Assembly (NCBI GenBank): GCA_002449595.1
Contig: DJXE01000159.1
Coordinates: forward strand, 1-7,514
From: Lachnospiraceae bacterium UBA7012
Lineage (GTDB): Bacteria > Bacillota > Clostridia > Lachnospirales > Lachnospiraceae
Reading direction: 5' to 3'
Length of the DNA: 7,514 nucleotides
The notes under the pieces were generated by a model. That model worked only from the letters and a program-made list of their open reading frames with translations, made no database searches and was not told where the DNA came from. Numbering within the stretch: the stretch's first letter is position 1; each line of letters opens with the position of its first letter. This document shows, in pieces, positions 1-5,052 of this stretch. The translations under genes were made by a program, and so were the position numbers.

Positions 1-951
1 GCAGACGGCACTGGCGTTGATCATGACCGCGAGTTCCGTGCAGGGAGCGGAGAAGCTGCGCGTGAGCACGGTCTCCCGGTCCGTTCCGATCAGGTCCGCC
101 TTGCCGTAGTCCCCTTCGGGCTCCCACGCAAGAATCTTCGCGTGCGGGATCTCGGCGCCTTGTGCCGCGATTCCCTTGGCGATTGCATCTGCCAGTTCCT
201 TCAGATATGCGTTTCCGTCAAAGTCGTTGCAGCAGACTGCCGCGTGGTACTGAATGTAGTACTCCGAGATCCTGCCCATCGCCGCGCCGAACGCAGGCCC
301 GCCATAGCCGATGTCCGGCCGTCTCATGGACGCTGTGCCATCGCGGAGCGCCTTCGCGAGGTCATCCATTCCGCGCCCGGTCAGGGCGCTGATCCTGATC
401 ACACGTGCCTCAGGACAGTGGCCTTCCAGCCAGCGCGCGAGCTCTTCTTCCTCCTGTGGATCCAGAAGGTCGCACTTATTCAGGACGAGAAGATCCGCCT
501 CCGCGAGCTGGGTCTCCAGAATATATTCGAGGTCGCCGCCCCGCCCGTCGCGAAGCTTCCTTGCCGTCTTCGGCTCGATAAGGACCGTGAAGGGCGCCAG
601 CTCGTACCTCCCCGGATACTCCTCTGAGAGGCCGTGATAGACGTGTTCCAGAGCGCCTACGCCAAAGCCCGGGATGTCCGAGAAGACAAGGTCACAGCCC
701 TCTTCCTGGAAAAGGCTGTCCAGCCTGGCTACAAGATTCTCATGCTGATAACAGATGCATTCATCCGTCATCTCAGAGGCATTGCAGCCCGAAAGCTGCG
801 CGAACTTGTTGTCGGCGAGCGACTGGTGCCCCAGGTCGTTGGAGATCATCGCCGCTTTCCCGTAATGTTCCGAATAATACTTCGACAGCGCCATCATTGC
901 CGTCGTCTTTCCCGATCCGAGAAATCCGCTGAACACAGCAAACTTATTCAT
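1..951 (-). CDS. G3E-family (CobW/HypB/UreG-like) GTPase, 3' end beyond window
   Basis: The reading frame opens at ATG 951-949 and runs without a stop to base 1, giving 317 visible residues; the C-terminus lies outside the window. A P-loop GFLGSGKT sits at residues 9-16, a switch-like NDLGHQSLAD at 38-47, a Walker B/G3-like SDIPGFG at 91-97, the guanine-specificity motif NKCD at 158-161 and a G5-like SAL at 188-190. These place it in the G3E class of P-loop GTPases, which deliver or insert metals and cofactors (CobW, HypB, UreG). The usual CxCC metal motif is changed: C65-I-C67 is followed by Tyr. Residues after about 210 form a second domain with a Cys pair (C240, C241) and do not obviously match a CobW C-terminal domain. 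The start is supported by GAAGGA at 961-956 and by the P-loop lying directly at the N-terminus. Position beside a molybdenum enzyme suggests a metallochaperone or maturation role, which is inference. Confidence 0.85.
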   Translation of the reverse strand, partial: MNKFAVFSGFLGSGKTTAMMALSKYYSEHYGKAAMISNDLGHQSLADNKFAQLSGCNASEMTDECICYQHENLVARLDSLFQEEGCDLVFSDIPGFGVGALEHVYHGLSEEYPGRYELAPFTVLIEPKTARKLRDGRGGDLEYILETQLAEADLLVLNKCDLLDPQEEEELARWLEGHCPEARVIRISALTGRGMDDLAKALRDGTASMRRPDIGYGGPAFGAAMGRISEYYIQYHAAVCCNDFDGNAYLKELADAIAKGIAAQGAEIPHAKILAWEPEGDYGKADLIGTDRETVLTRSFSAPCTELAVMINASAVC

Positions 952-954
952 TAT

Positions 955-1040
955 TTCCTTCTCTGCAGCCTTTCGTTATCAAAGCTTTCAGAAAGCCTTC
1001 CTCCACTGCAGCCTTTCGTCATCAATGCTTTCAGAAAGCC
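955..1040 (-). repeat. Two-copy 43-bp tandem repeat in the GTPase leader
   Basis: Bases 955-997 and 998-1040 are two adjacent copies with a 43-bp period. The 35-bp cores (963-997 and 1006-1040) differ at only two positions. Read on the minus strand, each core starts with GGCTTTCTGAAAGC, which contains a 6-bp perfect palindrome around one base, and ends in GGCTGCAG; each is then followed by a purine-rich stretch (GGAGGAA after the upstream copy, GAAGGAA after the downstream copy). The downstream purine stretch is the likely ribosome binding site of the GTPase. The duplication therefore doubles a hairpin plus Shine-Dalgarno-like unit just before the start codon. It may be a simple recent duplication or may affect translation initiation. 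Confidence 0.85.
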
Positions 1041-1079
1041 CCCGGCACATTCACTGCCAGTTTGCGTCCGCTTACTAAG

Positions 1080-1088
1080 ATTATATCA
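1080..1088 (-). promoter_or_regulatory. Candidate extended -10 promoter for the GTPase gene
   Basis: On the minus strand bases 1088-1080 read TGATATAAT, a perfect extended -10 element (TGn followed by TATAAT). No good -35 hexamer is seen 16-18 bp upstream, which is tolerated for extended -10 promoters of the vegetative sigma factor. Transcription would start near 1073 and give a leader of roughly 120 nt carrying the 43-bp tandem repeat before the GTPase start at 951. The element lies 60 bp beyond the stop of the preceding gene, in the longest gap of the left half, so it fits a separate promoter. This is based on motif match only. Confidence 0.5.
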
Positions 1089-1091
1089 CCA

Positions 1092-1119
1092 CACAGGCCG
1101 CCCTCACGGACGGCCTGTG
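1092..1119 (-). other. GC-rich hairpin after the C-GCAxxG-C-C gene
   Basis: CACAGGCCG at 1092-1100 is perfectly complementary to CGGCCTGTG at 1111-1119, with a 10-base loop that could pair a little further. It begins 29 bp after the stop codon of the C-GCAxxG-C-C gene. No U-tract follows on either strand, so it is not a classic intrinsic terminator; on the minus strand it is followed directly by the extended -10 element. It may be an imperfect terminator, an mRNA-stabilising 3' stem, or an operator-like element beside the promoter. Confidence 0.55.
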
Positions 1120-1148
1120 CAGTCATGCGATTATTCTGTATGGTTTCC

Positions 1149-1583
1149 TCACATCAGGCCGTGCCTGTCAAGGATCTCCATGCACTCCTCGTAAGTCGCC
1201 GCGATGATGCCGGGGCAGTATTCCAGGCACCTGGCCGCGCTGCCGCGGATAATATCGCTGCAGTTTATCCCGCCGTAATCCCGCTTCATCTCGTCCGTGA
1301 ACCAGTCCGTGAACTCTTTCAGGACCTCTTTATGGAGCGCTGCGTCATATTTCCTGCCTTCCTCGCCGTAAGGCCTTCCGGTCAGATAAGAAAGCACAGC
1401 GGCGCCGCCCGTCATGCAGCCGCAGCATCCGTAAGAGTATCCGACGCCGTACAGAAGCCCGTCCATCGCGCGCACGTATCCCGGATCCTCTTCTCCGATC
1501 GTGTCGAGGAGCAGGATCGCAAGGATCTGCGCACAGCAGTACCCCTGCTCTGTCAGTTCCATGATTCTGTCCATCAAATCCAT
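1149..1583 (-). CDS. C-GCAxxG-C-C family cysteine-rich protein (DVU_1555-like)
   Basis: A 144-aa soluble protein with nine cysteines. The family signature is visible: Cys pair C16-C17 followed by AQ; then YGCCGCMTGGA with C53, C54 and C56; then C108 (NCSD), C119 and C123 (CLEYCPG), and C134. This is the C_GCAxxG_C_C pattern of proteins thought to bind a metal or iron-sulfur centre or to act in redox, though no member's biochemistry is clearly known to me. An in-frame ATG 36 bp further upstream exists, but GGAAAGGAG at 1599-1591 lies seven bases before ATG 1583-1581 and decides for the shorter start. No signal peptide or membrane segment is apparent. It follows the methyltransferase by 75 bp on the same strand. 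From memory, NCBI's DVU_1555 family has the same neighbours (methyltransferase, small redox protein, aldehyde oxidoreductase). Exact role unknown. Confidence 0.85.
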   Translation of the reverse strand: MDLMDRIMELTEQGYCCAQILAILLLDTIGEEDPGYVRAMDGLLYGVGYSYGCCGCMTGGAAVLSYLTGRPYGEEGRKYDAALHKEVLKEFTDWFTDEMKRDYGGINCSDIIRGSAARCLEYCPGIIAATYEECMEILDRHGLM

Positions 1584-1590
1584 GTTCTTA

Positions 1591-1599
1591 CTCCTTTCC
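1591..1599 (-). promoter_or_regulatory. Ribosome binding site fixing the C-GCAxxG-C-C start
   Basis: On the minus strand bases 1599-1591 read GGAAAGGAG, a strong Shine-Dalgarno sequence, separated by TAAGAAC (seven bases) from ATG 1583-1581. The longer in-frame start at 1619 lacks a comparable site and would place this purine run inside the coding sequence. Confidence 0.85.
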
Positions 1600-1658
1600 A
1601 CCCGCCCATAAAGGAGCAACAGGTTCGCACCGTCAAATCCTTAATTAACTATTTTGTG

Positions 1659-2213
1659 CTATTTTCTGCATATAATTAACGTGTATCCGTACTTATTTTG
1701 CGCATTTCCCTTTATCTCAGATATACCCGGACAGCACATCTCATCCGCCGTTCCGTTCCAGATGCACTCGATATAATACTGCTTCCAGGCCTCCGTCAGG
1801 TCCTCCTCATAAAGGACCGCGAACTGCGCATGACGGGCTTCGTCTCTCAGTTCCGCCATCCTGTCAATGTCGGACAGGACCAGGACGCCGCCCTTCTTAA
1901 GGAGGCGCCAGCTCTCCCGAAAAGCGCCTGCCACGTCGCCCGACACATGAAACGCGCACTGGGAGAAGACCGCGTCAAACGAGCCGTCCTCATACGGCGC
2001 ATGCAGGAGGTCGCCCTCCGTCACGTCGCCGCCGCGCGGCGCAAGGTCGATTCCCTCCGCATCATAGCCGCGGTCCCGGAGGAGCTTCAGGAAACTGCCG
2101 TCTCCCGCGCCCAGATCCAGAACGCGCGCCCCGGAAGGGAGCAATACCGGCTGCATCGCAGCGAGCGCGAGCATTCTCTCCGAATGCTTCTCCCCGCCCG
2201 GGTGCCCGTTCAT
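1659..2213 (-). CDS. Class I SAM-dependent methyltransferase (DVU_1556-like)
   Basis: A 184-aa protein with a compact Rossmann methyltransferase fold. Motif I is VLDLGAGDG at residues 31-39, the acidic SAM-ribose residue is in EGIDLA at 53-58, a motif II/IV region GSFDAVFSQCAFHV runs from 78, and LKKGGVLVLSD at 105-115 follows. This resembles the Methyltransf_11 group, and the C-terminal part (about 120-184) is short with Cys150 and the pair C160-C161. The acceptor substrate cannot be read from the sequence. ATG 2213-2211 overlaps the TAA of the upstream 72-aa gene (TAATG) and has GGAGG at 2225-2221, seven bases before it. A longer GTG-started frame from 2444 exists, but its extra N-terminus is only the shadow of the 72-aa gene. 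Neighbours point to the family I recall as DVU_1556, linked to molybdenum hydroxylases; modification of a cofactor, peptide or small molecule in that system is inference. Confidence 0.88.
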   Translation of the reverse strand: MNGHPGGEKHSERMLALAAMQPVLLPSGARVLDLGAGDGSFLKLLRDRGYDAEGIDLAPRGGDVTEGDLLHAPYEDGSFDAVFSQCAFHVSGDVAGAFRESWRLLKKGGVLVLSDIDRMAELRDEARHAQFAVLYEEDLTEAWKQYYIECIWNGTADEMCCPGISEIKGNAQNKYGYTLIICRK

Positions 2214-2431
2214 TATTTGTCCTCCAGGGCTTTCTCGACCGAGAGGACCTTGCCGAGCGCGAGTTCCTCCGGCACGTAGACAAAGCCGCACTGCGGGCAG
2301 ACCGGAAGCTCGACCGGGAACCCGTTGTCCAGGTACATGAACTTGGCCTTGCCCTTTATGAGAGGGATCCCGCACTTCATGCAGGTCAGTTTGCCCTCGG
2401 GATCTATAGTGTAATAATTCTTCTCTTCCAT
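2213..2431 (-). CDS. Small four-cysteine rubredoxin/zinc-ribbon-like protein (DVU_1557-like)
   Basis: A 72-aa protein with two CxxC knuckles, C17-M-K-C20 and C45-P-Q-C48, the second continuing as CGFVYVPEEL. The spacing fits a rubredoxin/zinc-ribbon fold binding one Fe or Zn ion. From memory NCBI calls close relatives 'DVU_1557 family redox protein', next to the same methyltransferase and iron-sulfur genes. It starts 13 bp after the stop of the 797-aa iron-sulfur protein and its TAA overlaps the methyltransferase ATG by one base, so the three genes are almost certainly co-transcribed and the last two translationally coupled. The ribosome binding site is weak (AAAGAGATT before ATG 2431-2429), so it may also depend on coupling to the gene above. 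Whether it carries electrons or only structural zinc is not decided by the sequence. Confidence 0.85.
   Translation of the reverse strand: MEEKNYYTIDPEGKLTCMKCGIPLIKGKAKFMYLDNGFPVELPVCPQCGFVYVPEELALGKVLSVEKALEDK
2221..2225 (-). promoter_or_regulatory. Methyltransferase ribosome binding site inside the upstream gene
   Basis: Minus-strand GGAGG at 2225-2221 lies inside the last codons of the 72-aa gene, seven bases before the methyltransferase ATG at 2213. Together with the TAATG stop-start overlap, this fixes the methyltransferase start and implies translational coupling. Confidence 0.85.
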
Positions 2432-2444
2432 AATCTCTTTTCAC

Positions 2445-4838
2445 TCATCTCGGAACGACGTTCATGCGGTGGCTGTAGGCGCTCCGCACCAGATAGCTGT
2501 CCGTTCCCTCCTCGGTGTACTTCACCCAGAAGGTCGCGTTTCCGATCCTGCGCCGGGCGATGATGAAGCCGGTGTCCGCATCGAGGATCGCCTCGCCGCT
2601 CTCTCGCATGTAGCGCAGCACGTCGATCACGTCGCTCTTTAAGATCATGCGGTCGTCCATCATCTGCAATGCTTCCGGCGTGTAGCGGATCTCAAATTCC
2701 GGTCCCACTTCGTAAACCTCCTCGTTCCACAGTTCCTTCAGGAGATCGTTCTTCAGGCGCATCCTGTTGTAGCGTTTCTCGCTGATGTCCGGCGGCGCAC
2801 CCGCGTCGGTCCCGTAGACCAGTTCCAGGATGTGCCTCGACTCCCTGCCTTCTCTGGCGAACCGGTCGCGGCACGCCATGCAGTAAGAGATGTAGGGCTC
2901 GTCCGACCGGGAGAGGCACTTCTGCGTCATCTCCTTCGCGACCTCGCGGTTCGCGTAAGCCGTCAGTCCGCCGTAGCCGCAGCAGGGCGAGCGGTCGCCG
3001 GAGTACTCCGTGTCGACCAGCGTGCAGCCGAGCTGTGAAGCGATCTGCCGGATCGCATCCTGCGTCTTCGCGTCTCCTCTCGCGCCGCAGGAATCATGCA
3101 GCGCGGCGGGCCGGTCCAGTCCGTGAGCGCCATCCGGCAGGCCCTTTTCCAGGAGGAAGTCCCAGATGCCGATCACCTCGATATCCCCGTGCCCTTCCAG
3201 TTCCTTCTTGCACGTCGGGCAGCCGGCGATCACGACCGGTCTTCCCGCGTCGCCGCCAAGCTTGTCGAGTTCGCGGTCAATGAACTCCTTCGTCGTGTCG
3301 TACATCTCGTACCGGCCGGCCCAGTCGCAGATGGCGCCGCAGCAGCCGAGCATCAGGGCGACGCCGCCGGGGAGCCTCTCGCAGAGGTCGCTGTAGGCCG
3401 CGCGCACGGTACCCGGCGCGATTGCCGACGCCTGGCACCCGGGGAAGAACACATACTTGCACGTCTCATACCCGGGCTGCGTGCGCGAGAGGAACGCCTC
3501 CTGGTTGGAGAAAAGCATATCCATCAGTGCGAACTCATGCGGCGCGAGCGGCATCTTGTCGGTCGAGACCATGTTCTGCCGCGCGAGGTGGCAGATCTCC
3601 GCCATGTCATATCCGTTGGGGCAGGTCACCGTGCACTGCCCGCAGAGGGAGCAGGCGTTGATCGGCTTGTTCATCATGTGGTCTCCCATGATGATGCCGA
3701 CGTTGTTGTAGATCTCTCTCGTGAGAATTCTCGGGTACTTGTTGTAATGCTGCAGGTAGGCGCAGCCCTTGATGCACTCGTCGCAGTGGCACTGGATGCA
3801 GCGCTTCGCCTCCTGTACAGCCGCCTCGCGGGAATATGCCCCGGCCCCGCCGGCCACGTCGTCATACGGGACACGCTCCTTCTCGGTCACGTGCTCCGTG
3901 TTGGTATAAAGTTTCGTTTCACAGGGCCCTTCTTCGCCGCGCATCTTCGTCGGATCCAGCTTCTGGGCGAGGCGGTCGACAGAGAGCGCCGCCCGTTTCG
4001 CCGCATAGGCGGAACCCAGAACGCCGTCCGAAGGCCCGGTCACGACGCCGCTTCCGCGGTCATACATCAGCGCCTCATCGGGTGCGAGCGACGGGAACGC
4101 CGCCGCTGCCGCCTCGCGGGCTGCACAGACGACGTCGTACGCTCCCCTCTCCGCCTCGATCAGCTGCGCGTCCGTCTCCACTGAAAAATGGAAGGTGACG
4201 TCAGTCTTTGAGAGAAGGGCGGCATCCCTTTTCGCCGCTTCCGCGAGTTCTTCGGATATTGCCCCGTTCTCCCCGGCTTTCGCGGATCCTGTTCCGTTCT
4301 CCCCGGCGCGCACCGCGGCGAGGACCCAGCTTTCCACGTCCGCCTCCCGGCAGTACACCGTGACGGGGTAGTTCTTTTTCTGCAGTTCTCCCGTGAGGAA
4401 AAGCGCAAACAGGCTCGTGCCGAACACGGCGATCTTCTGTCTCTTTTTCATCCGGAGAAAGCCTTTGACGTTCGCGCGGCTTCCGAACCGGACGATCGCC
4501 TGCTCCAGGCTCCGGACCGCGACGCCGTCTCCGAGCTCGCAGAGCTTGCAGGTACCCTCGCAAGGAGCCTCGCAGCCCGCGGAAAGGATGTTCGGGAGCG
4601 GCGTGATCTTCTCATAGAGCTGCAGCGCGCGGTCAAAATTGCCCTTTGCCGCCGCATCCAGCATTGCCTTGGCGTCCAGCTTCAGCGGGCACGCCGCAAC
4701 GCAGTACGCCGGCTGTTCATACACACACAGGCTCTCCCGCTTCACCAGTTCCTCTTCCGACAGCATCTTGATCTGCCGGTAGACGTGGGTGGAGCCTCTC
4801 TCCTCGATCTGCGGCCTAAGGCCTGTCGTCTCACTCAT
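2445..4838 (-). CDS. Multi-cluster Fe-S oxidoreductase: GltD-like N-terminus plus two HdrB-type CCG modules
   Basis: A 797-aa mosaic protein. Residues 38-100 hold a GltD/dihydropyrimidine dehydrogenase-type cluster domain (C38, C46, C50; C89, C93, C97, C100). Residues 135-165 start like an FAD/NAD Rossmann fold, but GxGxxG is replaced by VFGTSLFALF, and the region to 330 is short and variable. Two ferredoxin-like Cys sets follow: C347, C350, C352, C355, C359 and C396-x2-C399-x2-C402-x3-C406. Two CCG modules come next: C468...C499-C500...C540-x2-C543 and C584...C619-C620...C653-x2-C656, spaced like heterodisulfide reductase HdrB noncubane clusters. Residues about 685-797 are an unknown basic, beta-like domain. 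NCBI uses 'pyridine nucleotide-disulfide oxidoreductase/dicluster-binding protein' for such proteins, as I recall. ATG 4838 has AGGGGA at 4850-4845. It begins the 797-aa/redox/methyltransferase run and probably takes electrons from Mop, which is inference. No membrane segment is seen, so it is likely cytoplasmic. Confidence 0.85.
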   Translation of the reverse strand: MSETTGLRPQIEERGSTHVYRQIKMLSEEELVKRESLCVYEQPAYCVAACPLKLDAKAMLDAAAKGNFDRALQLYEKITPLPNILSAGCEAPCEGTCKLCELGDGVAVRSLEQAIVRFGSRANVKGFLRMKKRQKIAVFGTSLFALFLTGELQKKNYPVTVYCREADVESWVLAAVRAGENGTGSAKAGENGAISEELAEAAKRDAALLSKTDVTFHFSVETDAQLIEAERGAYDVVCAAREAAAAAFPSLAPDEALMYDRGSGVVTGPSDGVLGSAYAAKRAALSVDRLAQKLDPTKMRGEEGPCETKLYTNTEHVTEKERVPYDDVAGGAGAYSREAAVQEAKRCIQCHCDECIKGCAYLQHYNKYPRILTREIYNNVGIIMGDHMMNKPINACSLCGQCTVTCPNGYDMAEICHLARQNMVSTDKMPLAPHEFALMDMLFSNQEAFLSRTQPGYETCKYVFFPGCQASAIAPGTVRAAYSDLCERLPGGVALMLGCCGAICDWAGRYEMYDTTKEFIDRELDKLGGDAGRPVVIAGCPTCKKELEGHGDIEVIGIWDFLLEKGLPDGAHGLDRPAALHDSCGARGDAKTQDAIRQIASQLGCTLVDTEYSGDRSPCCGYGGLTAYANREVAKEMTQKCLSRSDEPYISYCMACRDRFAREGRESRHILELVYGTDAGAPPDISEKRYNRMRLKNDLLKELWNEEVYEVGPEFEIRYTPEALQMMDDRMILKSDVIDVLRYMRESGEAILDADTGFIIARRRIGNATFWVKYTEEGTDSYLVRSAYSHRMNVVPR
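4264..4307 (-). repeat. In-frame 30-bp duplication inside the 797-aa gene
   Basis: The 14-base string CCGTTCTCCCCGGC occurs at 4264-4277 and again at 4294-4307, exactly 30 bp apart. The distance is ten codons, so the protein repeats AGENG at about residues 178-182 and 188-192 (AGENGTGSAK followed by AGENGAISEE). It sits in a low-complexity linker after the degenerate Rossmann segment, where length variation should be tolerated. Confidence 0.75.
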
Positions 4839-4882
4839 CGCATTTCCCCTGCGTTATGATTAATGATCCTTCTCGTTCTATT

Positions 4883-4915
4883 ATGAGCCATGCCGGCGAT
4901 TCGCGCACGGCTCAT
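4883..4915. promoter_or_regulatory. Inverted repeat upstream of the Fe-S operon, possible operator
   Basis: ATGAGCC at 4883-4889 is complementary to GGCTCAT at 4909-4915, with a 19-base spacer. It overlaps CATAAT on the minus strand (4885-4880), which matches five of six bases of a -10 box, but no convincing -35 or extended -10 accompanies it. It lies 45 bp upstream of the 797-aa gene and downstream of the mop terminator, where that operon's promoter is expected. It could be an operator or chance. Confidence 0.3.
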
Positions 4916-4920
4916 CGCGC

Positions 4921-4956
4921 ATTTAAAACACAAAGAGGCGGTCTCCCGCCTCTTTG
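4921..4956 (-). terminator. Intrinsic terminator after the mop gene
   Basis: CAAAGAGGCGG (4931-4941) and CCGCCTCTTTG (4946-4956) form a perfect 11-bp stem with a four-base loop. On the minus strand the stem is followed by TGTTTTAAAT (4930-4921), a short U-rich tract. It lies about 100 bp downstream of the mop stop and ahead of the 797-aa gene, so mop transcripts should largely end here and the accessory genes need their own promoter or read-through. Confidence 0.88.
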
Positions 4957-4959
4957 CCT

Positions 4960-4998
4960 CCGGGCCGGCGCAGCGGATCGCTCCGCTGTGCCGCCCGG
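4960..4998 (-). other. Long imperfect GC-rich hairpin between mop and its terminator
   Basis: CGCAGCGGA (4969-4977) pairs with TCCGCTGTG (4982-4990) around a TCGC loop, with one G-U wobble, and the flanks CCGGGCCGG (4960-4968) and CCGCCCGG (4991-4998) extend the stem with one bulge. The whole 39-base element lies between the mop stop codon and the intrinsic terminator, four bases before its stem. It may stabilise the mop mRNA 3' end or act as a second terminator arm; it has no U-tract of its own. Confidence 0.6.
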
Positions 4999-5052
4999 CT
5001 CCTGTGCGGTGGCGCTATGCGGCGTCCCGCCTTGTTTCATGTGTCATGCTGA

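Noticed and set aside
955..1040. CRISPR-like repeat
   Set aside because: Only two directly adjacent copies without spacers; it is a tandem duplication.
142..1194. Plus-strand open frames opposite the GTPase
   Set aside because: They are antisense to a frame with intact P-loop and NKCD motifs and show no family features or ribosome binding sites.
1584..1619. Twelve-residue upstream extension of the C-GCAxxG-C-C protein
   Set aside because: The strong GGAAAGGAG at 1599-1591 points to the ATG at 1583; the longer form would bury it in coding sequence.
1607..1636. Possible promoter before the C-GCAxxG-C-C gene (TTGACG with AT-rich upstream sequence)
   Set aside because: The -35-like box is good, but the only -10 candidates (CTTTAT or TTTATG) match three of six bases, and the start would lie almost on the ribosome binding site.
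2214..2444. GTG-started N-terminal extension of the methyltransferase to 261 aa
   Set aside because: The extra sequence is the out-of-frame shadow of the 72-aa four-Cys gene; the real start at 2213 has a strong ribosome binding site and motif I at the expected distance.
3096..4184. Long plus-strand open frame (362 aa) opposite the Fe-S gene
   Set aside because: Arg/Ala-rich antisense frame caused by high GC; no recognisable domain, while the minus strand carries clear Cys motifs throughout.
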